Below are positions 8,770 to 18,266 of a stretch of DNA of 44,190 nt, in pieces. The number at the start of each line of letters is the position of its first letter. Positions within the stretch are counted from its first letter, which is position 1. Origin of the DNA: Wenzhouxiangella sp. (GTDB taxonomy: Bacteria; Pseudomonadota; Gammaproteobacteria; Xanthomonadales; Wenzhouxiangellaceae); NCBI GenBank assembly GCA_007131235.1, contig SLQY01000011.1:1-44190 (forward strand), given 5' to 3'. The notes under the pieces were generated by a model, which did not search any database, was not told the origin of the DNA, and was given only the letters and a program-made list of their open reading frames with translations. A program made the position numbers and the translations under genes.

Positions 8770-11129
8770 GATGCCGCCTCGACCGATACAGCACCCCAGG
8801 CCGGCCCGAGAAGCCGCGTCTGGGGCGTTGCGCTGGGCAACCAGACCGCGCCCGGCGCAATCCGGGCATCGGCCTGCCAGGGCAGCTCAATCGCAGCTTC
8901 GCCCTGGCGGATACGCACTGGCTCATCCTCGACCAGGCCAAGCTCGGCGACGCTGGCCGGATGCAGACGAACAATGGTCGCATCGGCGTGGGTGGTGGCT
9001 TGCAACGGCGCCGAGCGGCGCTGCAGGCCATCACCGGCGTACAGGGGCACATCACCGATCCGTCCCAACGTGTCTTGATCTGCATCGTTGACAGCCGGGT
9101 CAAGCGACCAGGCAACATCGGTTGGCATTGCCGCCGGCTCGCGCTTGGCGACCGCCTCGAGATTGACGAAATCGAAGCCCGGAAGCTGATACAGCTCGCC
9201 CAGGCGCCGCAGAATCTTCCAGCCCGCGCGGGCCTCGCCCGGTGGACGAACAACGGCGCGAAAGTCCTGGCGCTGGCCGTCCAGGTTGAGATAGCTGCCG
9301 TCGGTCTCCTGCAGGGCAGCAAGCGGCAGCAGCACATCGGCGTGCCGGTCCAGCAACTGGCAGCGAACACTGGCAACGGCGACGGTGAACTCGGCCGCGG
9401 CCAGCGCCCGTGCAGCCAGCGCCGGATCGGCAAGGTCCAGGTCCGGCTCGAAGTCCCAGAGCAGGTAGGCCGCTCGCGGCGACGCGAGCATTGCCTGCGC
9501 ATCAAGGCCTTGTGGCCCTGGCACGCAGCCGGCGCGCCAGGCACCTTCGCTGTTGGCTGGTCCGGGCAGAATACACAGGGCGGCATCGACACTGGCCGCC
9601 AGCCAACTGGCCAGCTCGCGCAGCCAGCTGCCCCGGGTGTGATTCAGAGCACCGTCGCCAAGCACGATCGCCGGGTTTTGGCCGGCACGGAGCAAGGATG
9701 CGATGCGCGTGCTGCTCTGGTCTGCTTCGGCATGGGCCAGCAACTCACCCAAGCGACCGTCTGGCGCTTGCAAATCGCCAAGCTCAAGGGCCGCGCGACA
9801 GATCCGGGCCAGGGCATCAACCATGGACTGCGGAGCGACGGTGACCCGTTCGGCCAGATCGAAGTGGAAGTCGTAGGCGACAGGGTTGAGGTCCATGATC
9901 TGCGCATCGTTCAGACGCCATGCGCTGCGCAGACGGTGACCCAGCAGGGGCTGGTCGTGGCGGATATTGCCGCCGACCAGGAATATCGCATCCCGCGTCG
10001 CCAGCTCGCGACTGGGAATGTCCATGTGGGCCAGGCCGGCACGCGGATGACGCAGATCGCCCAGGCGCAGGCGATGGTCGAGGTTCTCCGAACCCAGGCC
10101 ACGGGCAAGATCTGCCAGCAACCGATGCTCCTCGCAGGTTGCACGCGGGGATACCAGCATGCCCAGGCTTTCGCCGCCGGCGGCAGCCATTGAACGGGCC
10201 AGGCCATCGCGCACAGCGTCCAGGGCCTGGCCCCAGTCGCAGCTTTGCCACTGACCATCGATCTTGATCATTGGCGAGGTCAAGCGGTCATCGCTGGCCA
10301 GGCCAAAGTGACTGTAACGATCACGATCCGACAACCAGCACTCGTTGATCGCCTCGTTGTCACGCGGCACGGCACGCATGATGCGCTGGCCGCGTACATG
10401 GTAGAAAAGATTGGCACCCAGGCAATCGTGCCCGCCGATGAACGGGCGGGCCCGCATTTCCCAGGGTCGGGCAGAGAACCGGAACGGCTTGTTGGTCAGC
10501 GCGCCGACCGGGCACAGGTCAATGATATTGCCTGACAGTTCGGAGTTGATATTGCGCTCGACGAAGGTCGAGATCTCGGTGTGCTCGCCGCGCCCGATGC
10601 CGCCGAGCTCGGCGGTTCCGGCGATCTCTTCAAGAAAGCGAACGCAGCGCGTGCAGTGGATGCAGCGGGTCATGTCGGTAGACACCAGCGGGCCCAGGTT
10701 CTTGTCCTTGACCACGCGCTTGCGTTCGGTGAAGCGCGACACCGATCGGCCGTACCCCATGGCCAGATCCTGCAGCTCGCATTCTCCGCCCTGGTCGCAG
10801 ATCGGACAGTCCAGCGGGTGATTGATCAGGAGAAACTCCATCACGCCGCGCTGGGCATCAACGGCCCGTTTCGACTCGGTAAACACCTTCATGCCGTCGG
10901 CCACCGGTGTCGCGCAGGCCGGCAGCGGCTTCGGCGCTTTCTCGACATCGACCAGGCACATCCGGCAGTTGGCCGCAATCGAGAGCTTGTGGTGGTAGCA
11001 GAATCTCGGAATGTCGATTCCGATTCGGTCAGCCGCCTCGATGATCATCGAGCCCTTCGGCGCCTGCACCACCTGGCCATCAATCTCTATCGAAACCAGG
11101 TCGGTCTGTGGTCGCTCAAGCGTCGCCAT
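8766..11129 (-). CDS. nuoG: NADH-quinone oxidoreductase subunit G (iron-sulfur)
   Basis: Large peripheral-arm subunit, 787 residues. Cluster ligands are visible in order: C44, C55, C58, C72 for the 2Fe-2S N1b; H104, C108, C111, C117 for N5; C156, C159, C162 and C206 for N4. The rest is a molybdopterin-oxidoreductase-like domain without an obvious cofactor site. The four-Cys N7 motif seen in E. coli NuoG is not present: only isolated Cys residues remain after residue 210. The start is the ATG at 11129 (MATLERP), supported by AAGGTG 5 nt upstream. Longer in-frame extensions upstream run into the nuoF coding region and are not credible. The TGATG overlap with an upstream 23-codon frame suggests translational coupling. 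Confidence 0.98.
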   Translation of the reverse strand: MATLERPQTDLVSIEIDGQVVQAPKGSMIIEAADRIGIDIPRFCYHHKLSIAANCRMCLVDVEKAPKPLPACATPVADGMKVFTESKRAVDAQRGVMEFLLINHPLDCPICDQGGECELQDLAMGYGRSVSRFTERKRVVKDKNLGPLVSTDMTRCIHCTRCVRFLEEIAGTAELGGIGRGEHTEISTFVERNINSELSGNIIDLCPVGALTNKPFRFSARPWEMRARPFIGGHDCLGANLFYHVRGQRIMRAVPRDNEAINECWLSDRDRYSHFGLASDDRLTSPMIKIDGQWQSCDWGQALDAVRDGLARSMAAAGGESLGMLVSPRATCEEHRLLADLARGLGSENLDHRLRLGDLRHPRAGLAHMDIPSRELATRDAIFLVGGNIRHDQPLLGHRLRSAWRLNDAQIMDLNPVAYDFHFDLAERVTVAPQSMVDALARICRAALELGDLQAPDGRLGELLAHAEADQSSTRIASLLRAGQNPAIVLGDGALNHTRGSWLRELASWLAASVDAALCILPGPANSEGAWRAGCVPGPQGLDAQAMLASPRAAYLLWDFEPDLDLADPALAARALAAAEFTVAVASVRCQLLDRHADVLLPLAALQETDGSYLNLDGQRQDFRAVVRPPGEARAGWKILRRLGELYQLPGFDFVNLEAVAKREPAAMPTDVAWSLDPAVNDADQDTLGRIGDVPLYAGDGLQRRSAPLQATTHADATIVRLHPASVAELGLVEDEPVRIRQGEAAIELPWQADARIAPGAVWLPSATPQTRLLGPAWGAVSVEAAS

Positions 11130-11200
11130 CACTTCACCTTGCCCGGCCGGCGCGTTGTCATCGCGCCAGCCTGCCTGATCGTGCTGCCGGTCTGGCTCAT
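11129..11200 (-). CDS. 23-residue mini-ORF bridging nuoF and nuoG
   Basis: The ATG at 11200 overlaps the nuoF stop (ATGA) and is preceded by a good ribosome site, GGGAGAGG, inside the last nuoF codons. The frame runs 23 codons (begins MSQTGSTI, ends PGKVK), and its TGA shares a base with the nuoG ATG (TGATG). The nuoG ribosome site AAGGTG lies within its last codons. It fills the 67-nt spacer exactly. The peptide is basic, Arg/Lys/Thr-rich, without a known domain. It may be a coupling device rather than a functional peptide. Its strong ribosome site makes it the best supported of the three bridging frames in this operon. Confidence 0.35.
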   Translation of the reverse strand: MSQTGSTIRQAGAMTTRRPGKVK

Positions 11201-12492
11201 GCCGCCTCTCCCAGTTTCTCGGCGACGATGGAGCGGCCATGCTGGATGAAGTACTCGAACTCATGGCGGTAATGACGCAAAAAGCCCTGCACCGGCCAGG
11301 CCGCGGCCTCGCCAAAGGCACAGATGGTATGACCCTCGATCTGACCGGCAGCCGAAATCAGCAGGTCAATATCTTCCATGCGACCCTTGCCGTCCATGAT
11401 CCGCTTGAGCACGCGGTACATCCAGCCGGTACCCTCGCGACACGGCGTGCACTGGCCGCAGGACTCGGCGTAGTAGAAGCGGGCGATTCGCGTACAGGCA
11501 GCCACCATGCAAGTCGTCTCGTCCATGACGATGACGGCACCGGAACCCAGTCCCGAGCCGGCTTTCTGGATCGAGTCGTAATCCATGGTCAGCTCCATCA
11601 TGGTTTCGGCTGGCAGCACCGGCATCGACGAGCCACCCGGGATGACTGCCTTCAGCGCGTTGCCATCACGGACCCCGCCGGCCATGTCCAGCAAATCGGC
11701 AAACGGCGTGCCCAGCGGGATTTCGAAATTGCCTGGCTTGTTGACGTGCCCGGAGACCGAGAAGATCTTCGCGCCACCGTTGTTCGGACGCCCCATGGCA
11801 AGAAACCACTCCGGCCCATTGCGCATGATGGCCGGCACCGAGGCCAGGGTCTCGGTGTTGTTGATGGTGGTCGGCTTGCCGTACACGCCGAAGTTGGCCG
11901 GGAACGGTGGCTTGAATCGAGGCTGCCCTTTCTTGCCCTCCAGCGATTCCATCAGCGCGGTCTCTTCACCGCAGATATAGGCACCGGCACCGAGCACGTT
12001 GTGAATATCGATATCGATGCCGGATTGCATGACGTCGCGGCCCAGGTAACCGGCCTGGTAGGCCTCCTCGCGAGCAGCCTCGATACGCTCGAAAGGCTCG
12101 TGGTGGAACTCGCCGCGCAGGTAATTGTAGGCAACCGTTGCGCCCATGGAATAAGCGGCAATGGCCATGCCTTCAAGCAAGGCATGCGGATTGAAGCGCA
12201 GGATGTCCCGATCGTGGCAGGTGCCCGGTTCGGACTCATCGGAATTGCACAGCAGGTACTTCTGCCCCGGCGCCGAGCGCGGCATGAACGACCACTTCAG
12301 GCCGGTCGGAAATCCAGCGCCCCCGCGTCCGCGCAAGGCCGACTTCTTGACCGCTTCGATAATCTCTTCCTGGCTCGTCTTCTCACGCACGATCCGCTCC
12401 CAGGCCTGCCAGCCGCCGTGCCGACGATAGGCCGCCAGCGACCAGCACTGCTCGTCGTCCAGGTGGGTGAATACGACATGGTGATCAGACAT
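11197..12492 (-). CDS. nuoF: NADH-quinone oxidoreductase subunit F (FMN, NADH binding)
   Basis: Subunit where NADH is oxidised: it binds NADH and FMN and holds the 4Fe-4S cluster N3. The 431-residue protein has the FMN/NADH signatures GRGGAGFPTGLKWSF (about residues 58-72), CNSDESEPGTCHDRDI and YICGEETALMESLEG, and the cluster motif ESCGQCTPCREGTGW near residue 350 with a further Cys about 40 residues on. The ATG at 12492 (MSDHHVV) gives the standard length. Upstream in-frame codons overlap nuoE and are not credible. The gap to nuoE is 11 nt. Its end carries the ribosome site for a 23-codon frame that leads to nuoG. Confidence 0.98.
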   Translation of the reverse strand: MSDHHVVFTHLDDEQCWSLAAYRRHGGWQAWERIVREKTSQEEIIEAVKKSALRGRGGAGFPTGLKWSFMPRSAPGQKYLLCNSDESEPGTCHDRDILRFNPHALLEGMAIAAYSMGATVAYNYLRGEFHHEPFERIEAAREEAYQAGYLGRDVMQSGIDIDIHNVLGAGAYICGEETALMESLEGKKGQPRFKPPFPANFGVYGKPTTINNTETLASVPAIMRNGPEWFLAMGRPNNGGAKIFSVSGHVNKPGNFEIPLGTPFADLLDMAGGVRDGNALKAVIPGGSSMPVLPAETMMELTMDYDSIQKAGSGLGSGAVIVMDETTCMVAACTRIARFYYAESCGQCTPCREGTGWMYRVLKRIMDGKGRMEDIDLLISAAGQIEGHTICAFGEAAAWPVQGFLRHYRHEFEYFIQHGRSIVAEKLGEAA

Positions 12493-12503
12493 CAGCAATC
12501 TCT

Positions 12504-13031
12504 CTAGTCCAGGCCATCCAGAATTTCGTCGATCTTCTCCGGCGTCAGATGCTCGAAGTAATGACCGTCGACGATCATCATCGGGGCGCCAGTGCAGGCG
12601 GCAACGCACTCTTCCTCGATTTTCAGGAAGATGCGACCGTCCGGCGTGGTTTCGCCAAGCTTGATGCCAAGCTTGTCTTCAACCTGTGCCACGACCTTGT
12701 CTGCACCGCACAGCATGCAGGAGATATTCGTGCAGATGGAGATCGAGTGACGCCCGACCGGCCGGGTCTCGAGCATGGAATAGAAGTTGGCCACCTCGTA
12801 GGCCCACACCGGTGGCACGTCCAGGTAGTCGGCCACGGCATCCATCAGTTCCGCGCTGAGCCAGCCCTTGTTTTGCTGCTGGGCCGCGAACAAGGCCTGG
12901 ATCAGGGCGGAGCGCCGCCCTTCCAGGCCTTCCGGAAACTTGGTCAGCCAATGGTCGATGGCAGCCCTGGTCGTTTCCGACAGCAGGCTGGCCTTTCCTG
13001 CAACCACTCGTCCGGTCGCCTGAATACTCAT
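12504..13031 (-). CDS. nuoE: NADH-quinone oxidoreductase subunit E (2Fe-2S)
   Basis: Thioredoxin-fold subunit of the NADH-dehydrogenase module with cluster N1a; it partners with NuoF. The 175-residue protein has the four ligands as CTNISC and, about 40 residues later, ECVAAC followed by the conserved GAPMM. The N-terminal part is helical, with [17 protein letters not shown] typical of the family. The ATG at 13031 overlaps the nuoD stop (ATGA). Length and order are normal. Confidence 0.98.
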   Translation of the reverse strand: MSIQATGRVVAGKASLLSETTRAAIDHWLTKFPEGLEGRRSALIQALFAAQQQNKGWLSAELMDAVADYLDVPPVWAYEVANFYSMLETRPVGRHSISICTNISCMLCGADKVVAQVEDKLGIKLGETTPDGRIFLKIEEECVAACTGAPMMIVDGHYFEHLTPEKIDEILDGLD

Positions 13032-14281
13032 CGGTCGATTTCTCCGAAGACAATGTCCTGCGTTGCGATCAGCGCCGGAATATCGGCGAGCATGTGGCCC
13101 GCGGCCATCTCGTGCATGGCCGACAAGTGGGCGAATCCGGGCGCGCGCAGGTGGACGCGAAACGGCTTGTTGGCTCCGTCGGACACGAGGTAGCAGCCAA
13201 ACTCACCCTTGGGAGCCTCTACCGCAGCATACGTCTGCCCTTCCGGCACACAGTAGCCTTCGGTGAACAATTTGAAGTGATGGATGAGCGCTTCCATGTC
13301 ATCCTTCATTTCTTCCCGAGTCGGTGGGCTGACCTTGAAATTGCGCAACATGACCGGGCCGGGATTGTCTCTGAGCCAGGCCACGCACTGCAAGACCATG
13401 CGCGCTGACTGGCGCATCTCCTCGATCCGGACCAGGTAGCGGTCGTAGCAATCGCCGTTGCTGCCAACCGGGATATCGAAATCCAGCTCGCGGTACTTCG
13501 CGTAAGGCTGCTTCTTGCGCAGATCCCAGGCCACGCCACTGCCCCGCAGCATCGGCCCGGTGAACCCGAGTTGCAGCGCGCGCTCGGCGCTGACCACGCC
13601 AATGCCAACCGTGCGCTGCTTCCAGATACGATTGTCGGTCAGCAGCGTTTCGTAGTCGTCGACCTTGCCAAAGAAGTCCTCGCAGAACGCTTCCAGGTAA
13701 TCAAGCAGACTGCCATGGCGCCATCGATTCATGCGCGCCAGGTCCTTGCCCTTGCGCCAGCGACTTTCGGCGAGCTTTGGCATCTGGTCCGGCAAATCAC
13801 GGTACACGCCGCCCGGCCGGTAGTAGGTCGCATGCATGCGAGCCCCGGATACCGCCTCGTAAGTATCCATGAGGCTTTCACGTTCCCGGAACGCATACAG
13901 AAAAGCGGTCATGGCACCCAGGTCCAGCGCGTTGGAGCCCAGCCACATCAGGTGGTTGAGTATCCGCGTGATCTCGTCGAACATGGTGCGGATGTACTGG
14001 GCCCGATCAGGGGGCTCGATACCCAGCAGCTGCTCGATGGCGCGAACATAAGCATGTTCATTGCACATCATGGAAACATAATCGAGCCGGTCCATGTAAC
14101 CGATGGACTGGTTGTAGGGCTTGGACTCGGCCAGCTTCTCAGTCGCTCGATGCAACAGGCCTACATGTGGGTCGGCCCGTTCGACCACCTCGCCGTCGAG
14201 CTCAAGAATCAGGCGCAGAACGCCATGGGCGGCTGGATGCTGCGGCCCGAAGTTCATCGTGAAGTTCTTGATTTCACTCAT
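13028..14281 (-). CDS. nuoD: NADH-quinone oxidoreductase subunit D
   Basis: Peripheral-arm subunit related to the large subunit of NiFe hydrogenases; with NuoB it forms the quinone-reduction site. The 417-residue protein carries the conserved [16 protein letters not shown] near the N-terminus, with the quinone-pocket His, the [15 protein letters not shown] segment and the C-terminal [15 protein letters not shown]-like end (here [14 protein letters not shown]). It is separate from nuoC, unlike the NuoCD fusion of E. coli and Pseudomonas, and overlaps nuoC by 4 nt (ATGA). Confidence 0.98.
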   Translation of the reverse strand: MSEIKNFTMNFGPQHPAAHGVLRLILELDGEVVERADPHVGLLHRATEKLAESKPYNQSIGYMDRLDYVSMMCNEHAYVRAIEQLLGIEPPDRAQYIRTMFDEITRILNHLMWLGSNALDLGAMTAFLYAFRERESLMDTYEAVSGARMHATYYRPGGVYRDLPDQMPKLAESRWRKGKDLARMNRWRHGSLLDYLEAFCEDFFGKVDDYETLLTDNRIWKQRTVGIGVVSAERALQLGFTGPMLRGSGVAWDLRKKQPYAKYRELDFDIPVGSNGDCYDRYLVRIEEMRQSARMVLQCVAWLRDNPGPVMLRNFKVSPPTREEMKDDMEALIHHFKLFTEGYCVPEGQTYAAVEAPKGEFGCYLVSDGANKPFRVHLRAPGFAHLSAMHEMAAGHMLADIPALIATQDIVFGEIDR

Positions 14282-15006
14282 CGGGCGTCACCATTGTCGA
14301 GCTTTTCGTCCACGTAGCGACTGTCGCGACGAACAACCCTGGGTACCAGGACGCGCGGCTCGATTTCCACCGGCTCATACACCACACGGCCCTTGTCCTG
14401 GTCGTAACGGACACTGACGTTGCCGATCAGCGGAAAGTCCTTGCGGAACGGATGGCCCATGAAGCCGTAATCGGTCAGGATGCGGCGCAGATCGGGATGG
14501 CCTTCAAAGACGATTCCGAACAGGTCGAAGGCCTCGCGCTCGTACCAGCTCACCGAGGCCCAGACCTCGATCAGCGATGGCAGCAGCGGTAGCTCATCGT
14601 CAGGCGCAAAGCAACGCAGCCGCAGGCGGCGGTTGTGCCTGAGACTGAGCAGGTGAACGACCACGGCGAATCGATGCTCGATCTCGGCCGCTTCCGGACG
14701 CTCCTGCCAGGAAAAGCGACCGGGACCCAGCGCATCGACGCCGCGCGAGAAACCGCTTCCCGATGCCTCGGCCGTTTCCCACTCGTCATCACCGTAGCCG
14801 AGGAAGTCGATGCCGCACAGGTCCACCAGCTGTTCGAAGCAAAGCTGCGGTTCGTCGCGCAACTGCCAGGCCACGTCCAGCCAATGCTCGGCCGGGATAT
14901 CCGCGGTCAACTGGCCACGATGCTCATCCAGGCGTTCAACCTTGCTGCCGAGGACATCTTCCAGCGCTCTGGCCAGGGCCTGGTTGGCTCGAGAGGTCGC
15001 TGTCAT
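14278..15006 (-). CDS. nuoC: NADH-quinone oxidoreductase subunit C
   Basis: Peripheral-arm subunit (30-kDa family), 242 residues. The conserved block [20 protein letters not shown] followed by [20 protein letters not shown] is intact. An additional Glu/Gly-rich stretch around residues 75-105 ([17 protein letters not shown]) lies where the length of this family varies. The ATG at 15006 overlaps the nuoB stop (ATGA); upstream in-frame codons would lie inside nuoB. It overlaps nuoD by 4 nt, so translation of B, C, D and E is coupled. Confidence 0.97.
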   Translation of the reverse strand: MTATSRANQALARALEDVLGSKVERLDEHRGQLTADIPAEHWLDVAWQLRDEPQLCFEQLVDLCGIDFLGYGDDEWETAEASGSGFSRGVDALGPGRFSWQERPEAAEIEHRFAVVVHLLSLRHNRRLRLRCFAPDDELPLLPSLIEVWASVSWYEREAFDLFGIVFEGHPDLRRILTDYGFMGHPFRKDFPLIGNVSVRYDQDKGRVVYEPVEIEPRVLVPRVVRRDSRYVDEKLDNGDAR

Positions 15007-15548
15007 GACCCACCAATCGAGTGGGTGCGGCGGATTTTCTTCTGCAGCTGCAGGATGCCGTAGACCAGTGCTTCGGCGGTTGGCGGACAACCCGGCACGT
15101 AGATATCAACCGGAACGATACGATCGCAGCCTCGGGTCACGGCATACGAGTAATGGTAGTAGCCACCGCCGTTGGCGCACGACCCCATCGAGATCACCCA
15201 CTTGGGGTCGGGCATCTGGTCATAAACCTTGCGCAGTGCCGGCGCCATCTTGTTGCACAGTGTGCCGGCGACAATCATGACGTCCGACTGACGCGGGCTG
15301 GGCCGAAAGATGACGCCGAAGCGATCGATATCGTAGCGCGAGGCCGCCGAATGCATCATTTCAACCGCGCAGCAGGCCAGACCAAAGGTCATTGGCCACA
15401 TCGAGCCGGTCCGAGCCCAGTTAATCAGGGCATCGGCGCTGGTCGTGACCCAGCCGCGCTCGAGCAGGGGGTTGTCGGCGTGGGGCCGCAGAATGTCATC
15501 GACCTCGCCGTCGACCAGCGGGTTGTGCAGGATTTCGCTCACTCCCAT
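15003..15548 (-). CDS. nuoB: NADH-quinone oxidoreductase subunit B (cluster N2)
   Basis: Holds the terminal 4Fe-4S cluster N2, which reduces quinone. The 181-residue protein shows the tandem-Cys motif [13 protein letters not shown], the [14 protein letters not shown] segment and [12 protein letters not shown], which supply the four ligands. I chose the ATG at 15548 (MGVSEIL), with AGGGGG about 7 nt upstream. This start lies inside the end of nuoA and gives a 10-nt overlap. An ATG 21 nt further upstream would add seven residues and overlap nuoA more. Confidence 0.97.
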   Translation of the reverse strand: MGVSEILHNPLVDGEVDDILRPHADNPLLERGWVTTSADALINWARTGSMWPMTFGLACCAVEMMHSAASRYDIDRFGVIFRPSPRQSDVMIVAGTLCNKMAPALRKVYDQMPDPKWVISMGSCANGGGYYHYSYAVTRGCDRIVPVDIYVPGCPPTAEALVYGILQLQKKIRRTHSIGGS

Positions 15549-15895
15549 TCCAGGGCCCCCTTCTTCCATTCGTAGACAAAGCCGATCACCAGGATCAGCA
15601 AAAAGATGCCCATCGCCACCAGACCGGTCATGCCGATCTCGTCGAGCACGACGGCCCAGGGAAACAGGAAGGCGATTTCAAGGTCGAAAATGATGAACAG
15701 AATGGCAACCAGGTAAAAGCGCACGTCAAACTTCATGTGAGAGCCTTCGAAGGCCTCGAAGCCGCACTCGTAAGCCGAGAGTTTTTCACTGGAGGGGTTG
15801 CGTGGGCCGAGAATGCCGCCCACGAGCAGCAGGACCGCGCCCATACCCGCGGCGACGCCCAGGAAAATCAGAATTGGAAAATATTGGGCAAGCAT
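15539..15895 (-). CDS. nuoA: NADH-quinone oxidoreductase subunit A
   Basis: Small three-helix membrane subunit (ND3 homologue), 118 residues. The loop between the first two helices carries the family signature YECGFEAF (with the conformation-sensing Cys) followed by [21 protein letters not shown]. It is the first complex I gene. About 100 nt separate it from the tRNA-Leu gene upstream, and I see no strong promoter in that gap, so transcription probably enters from tpiA-secG-tRNA. Confidence 0.98.
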   Translation of the reverse strand: MLAQYFPILIFLGVAAGMGAVLLLVGGILGPRNPSSEKLSAYECGFEAFEGSHMKFDVRFYLVAILFIIFDLEIAFLFPWAVVLDEIGMTGLVAMGIFLLILVIGFVYEWKKGALEWE

Positions 15896-15999
15896 TGTGT
15901 TCGTTTCGTCTCCGATTCATTGGTCGATCGGGAAACAAGTCGAACGGTCCGGAAAGCGAAAACTACCGAACCCACATGGATCCCGGAACCCTCCAAAAA

Positions 16000-16084
16000 T
16001 GGTGCCGAAGGCCGGACTCGAACCGGCACGGCTTTCGCCACTGCCCCCTCAAGACAGCGTGTCTACCAATTCCACCACTTCGGC
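16000..16084 (-). tRNA. tRNA-Leu (anticodon GAG)
   Basis: A complete 85-nt cloverleaf is visible on the minus strand. The acceptor stem GCCGAAG pairs with CTTCGGC, followed by discriminator A and an encoded CCA. The anticodon stem CTGTC/GGCAG encloses the loop TTGAGGG, so the anticodon is GAG, which reads CUC and CUU. A long variable arm (GTGGCGAAAGCCG) marks a class II leucine tRNA, and the T-arm has GTTCGAGTC. It lies 38 nt after secG and 104 nt before nuoA, in the same direction, so it must be cut from a longer transcript unless it has its own promoter. Confidence 0.97.
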
Positions 16085-16122
16085 AAATTTTAGAGGGGCC
16101 ACACCAAGAGCTCGTGAAGAGC

Positions 16123-16506
16123 TTAGTCCTGGGGCGGCTCCGGGATGAATTCGTCTTCTTCTTCAGGCAGGAAGATGAACTCTTCCTGCTCTGCTTCGAC
16201 CTGCTCGGCGGCAGGCGGCGCTTGCAGCCCGGCAGCAATGCCGAGATCGTCGGGCGATTCGATCATGCCGCCGGAACGGGCCACGATCACGGCCATCGAC
16301 AGGCTGATGGCGAAAAACGCCACGCCCAGCCAGCTGGTGGTCCGGGTCAGAAAGCTGGCCGAGCCACGGGCACCGAACACGGTGCCGGAAGCGCCCGCGC
16401 CAAAAGCGGCACCCATGGTGGCACCCGGGCCGCGCTGGACCAGCACAATGGCGATCAGGCCAGCGGCCAGCACGACATGAAATACGATCAGAACTGTGTA
16501 AAGCAT
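16123..16506 (-). CDS. secG: preprotein translocase subunit SecG
   Basis: Accessory subunit of the SecYEG channel, which stimulates protein export across the inner membrane. The 127-residue protein has two membrane helices (about residues 3-20 and 57-76), separated by the family loop VLVQRGPGATMGAAFGAGASGTVFG-like region with its Gly-rich FGARGSASFLTR end. The C-terminal tail from about residue 95 is strongly acidic (EQEEF, EEEDEF) and proline-rich at the end; tails vary in this family. It lies 25 nt after tpiA and before the tRNA-Leu, a common arrangement in gammaproteobacteria. Confidence 0.97.
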   Translation of the reverse strand: MLYTVLIVFHVVLAAGLIAIVLVQRGPGATMGAAFGAGASGTVFGARGSASFLTRTTSWLGVAFFAISLSMAVIVARSGGMIESPDDLGIAAGLQAPPAAEQVEAEQEEFIFLPEEEDEFIPEPPQD

Positions 16507-16531
16507 TTGTTTTTGAAAACCGGTTCAGTTG

Positions 16532-17284
16532 TCATCCAGCCGCCTGGTAAATGGCCATAAAGCCATCGGCCGACAGCGATGCGCCTCCAATCAGGCCACC
16601 GTCGATATCTTCGCAATCGAGCAGTTCAGCGGCATTGTCCGGCTTGACACTGCCACCGTACAAGATTCGCAGTCGGCCGGCTATTGTAGCATCTTCTTCA
16701 GCCAGGTGCGCTCTGATCATGGCATGAACCGTTTGCGCCTGGTCCGGCGTGGCCGATTGGCCGGTACCGATTGCCCAGACCGGCTCATAGGCCACAACCG
16801 CCCTGGCAAAAGCGGCGATCCCGCAGGCTTCCAGCACGGCGTCGATCTGGGCCCGAACCACTTCGTCGGTTTGCCCGGCCTGACGCTCTTCCAGGCTCTC
16901 ACCCACACACAAAACGGGCTGCAGGCCAGACGCCTGGGCGACCGCGAACTTGGCCGCGACCAGTGCGTTGTCTTCGCCATGCAGGCTGCGACGCTCGGAG
17001 TGGCCGACGAGCACGTGACTGCAGCCCACGTCTGCCAGCATCCGACCGGCAACCTCCCCGGTGTAGGCCCCGCTGTCGTGGCGACTGAGATCCTGGGCGC
17101 CAAGCAGAACGGGGGTATTTTCCAGCAGGGAATTGACCAGCGGCACGTAGGGATAGGGCGGCAACACCAGCACGTCGCTGGATTGACCGGCATCCAGACG
17201 CGACAGGATGCCGGCGATCAGCTCCCGGACCATCGGCTTGCTGCCGTTCATTTTCCAGTTGCCAGCGATCAACTTGGTGCGCAT
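16532..17284 (-). CDS. tpiA: triosephosphate isomerase
   Basis: Interconverts dihydroxyacetone phosphate and glyceraldehyde 3-phosphate in glycolysis and gluconeogenesis. The 250-residue TIM barrel has all catalytic residues: N9 and K11 in AGNWKMNG, H95 in GHSERR, E167 in VAYEPVWAIGTG with the flexible loop 6 after it, and the phosphate-binding YGGSV and GGASL loops. Start ATG at 17284. It heads the long minus-strand series, with a sigma-70-like promoter 33-61 nt upstream of the start. Confidence 0.99.
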   Translation of the reverse strand: MRTKLIAGNWKMNGSKPMVRELIAGILSRLDAGQSSDVLVLPPYPYVPLVNSLLENTPVLLGAQDLSRHDSGAYTGEVAGRMLADVGCSHVLVGHSERRSLHGEDNALVAAKFAVAQASGLQPVLCVGESLEERQAGQTDEVVRAQIDAVLEACGIAAFARAVVAYEPVWAIGTGQSATPDQAQTVHAMIRAHLAEEDATIAGRLRILYGGSVKPDNAAELLDCEDIDGGLIGGASLSADGFMAIYQAAG

Positions 17285-17316
17285 CGGGTGGCTCCCCCGC
17301 TTGATTCAAACGCGAT

Positions 17317-17345
17317 AGGATAAGATGCCTGACCTCCACAGGCAA
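17317..17345 (-). promoter_or_regulatory. sigma-70-like promoter upstream of tpiA
   Basis: On the minus strand, TTGCCT (17345-17340, 4 of 6 to TTGACA) is followed after exactly 17 nt by TATCCT (17322-17317, 4 of 6 to TATAAT). It lies in the 71-nt gap between the divergent tpiA and the dehydrogenase gene. It would drive tpiA-secG-tRNA-Leu and perhaps the whole nuo-truB series. Prediction from sequence only. Confidence 0.4.
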
Positions 17346-17355
17346 CCACAGAATC

Positions 17356-18171
17356 ATGGCCGCACGACCGCTTGCACTCATCACCGGCGCCTCGGCAGGC
17401 ATCGGTGCCGAATTCGCCCGTCAAATGGCGGCTGGCGGCTACGACCTGGCCTTGTCAGCGCGCCGCCGGGAACGACTCGACAGCCTGGCCGAACGCCTGC
17501 GCACCGAGCACGGCTGCGAATGCCTGGTGATACCCGCCGACCTGGCCGAACCAGGGGCACCGCAGGCAATCTGCGAAGCCGTGGCCGAGCAAGGGCGCAC
17601 GATCGATGTCCTGGTCAACAATGCCGGGTACGCCATCGCCGGGGTCTACCACCAGACCGAGTGGGATGACCAGGCGCGCTTCCTGCAGGTCATGGTCACC
17701 GCCGTGGCCGAACTGTCGCATCGCGTGCTGCCCGGCATGCGCAACAGCGGCAATGGCGGCATCATCAACGTTGCCTCACTGGCCGGCATCGTGCCCGGCT
17801 CATCCGGACACACGCTTTATGCGGCAGTGAAGTCCTTCATGATCTCGTTCTCCGAATCACTGGCGATGGAAAACGCCCAGCGAGGCGTTTGCATCCAGGC
17901 CCTGTGCCCGGGCTTCACCTACTCCGAGTTTCACGATGTGGTCGGGACCCGCGACATCGTCTCGAAGATGCCTGATTACATGTGGATGCAGGCCGAAGAG
18001 GTCGTGCGCATCAGCCTTGCCCGATTTGGCAAGCCCGGGGCGCCGGTCATGCTGGTACCTGGTCGGTTCAACCGATTCCTCGCCACGCTGTCGCGCAAAT
18101 TGCCCTACCGGGCCGCCTTCGCCCTGGTCAAACAGCGCAGCGGAAACTTCCGCCGCCAGGAAACCGACTGA
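17356..18171 (+). CDS. short-chain dehydrogenase/reductase (SDR)
   Basis: NAD(P)-dependent oxidoreductase of the classical SDR family, 271 residues, with substrate unknown. The cofactor motif TGASAGIG is at residues 10-17, NNAG at 88-91, and the catalytic triad is S141, Y155 and K159 (YAAVK). An Arg-rich SARRRERL after the second strand suggests NADPH. The stretch after the catalytic Lys (LCPGFTYSEFHD) and the basic C-terminus resemble the DltE/YqjQ-like SDR group that often acts on acyl or steroid-like substrates; this is weak. It diverges from tpiA across a 71-nt gap, and a yceI-like gene follows on the same strand. Confidence 0.9.
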   Translation: MAARPLALITGASAGIGAEFARQMAAGGYDLALSARRRERLDSLAERLRTEHGCECLVIPADLAEPGAPQAICEAVAEQGRTIDVLVNNAGYAIAGVYHQTEWDDQARFLQVMVTAVAELSHRVLPGMRNSGNGGIINVASLAGIVPGSSGHTLYAAVKSFMISFSESLAMENAQRGVCIQALCPGFTYSEFHDVVGTRDIVSKMPDYMWMQAEEVVRISLARFGKPGAPVMLVPGRFNRFLATLSRKLPYRAAFALVKQRSGNFRRQETD

Positions 18172-18266
18172 CCAGTTCGGTGGTCATTCACGCGCCACAA
18201 GCGCAAGGTGACCGACACTGCCCGACCTTCACTCAAACTGGCCTTGGGCCAAAAGGAGACAACGAA

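Noticed and set aside
11130-11321. N-terminal extension of nuoG to 11321
   Set aside because: It reads through the end of nuoF out of frame with it; the ATG at 11129 has a good ribosome site and matches the family start.
12493-12609. N-terminal extension of nuoF to 12609
   Set aside because: Lies inside nuoE in another frame; the family start is the ATG at 12492.
17982-18266. N-terminal extension of the YceI gene into the dehydrogenase gene
   Set aside because: A perfect ribosome site and a signal peptide begin at 18267; the extension overlaps the dehydrogenase end.
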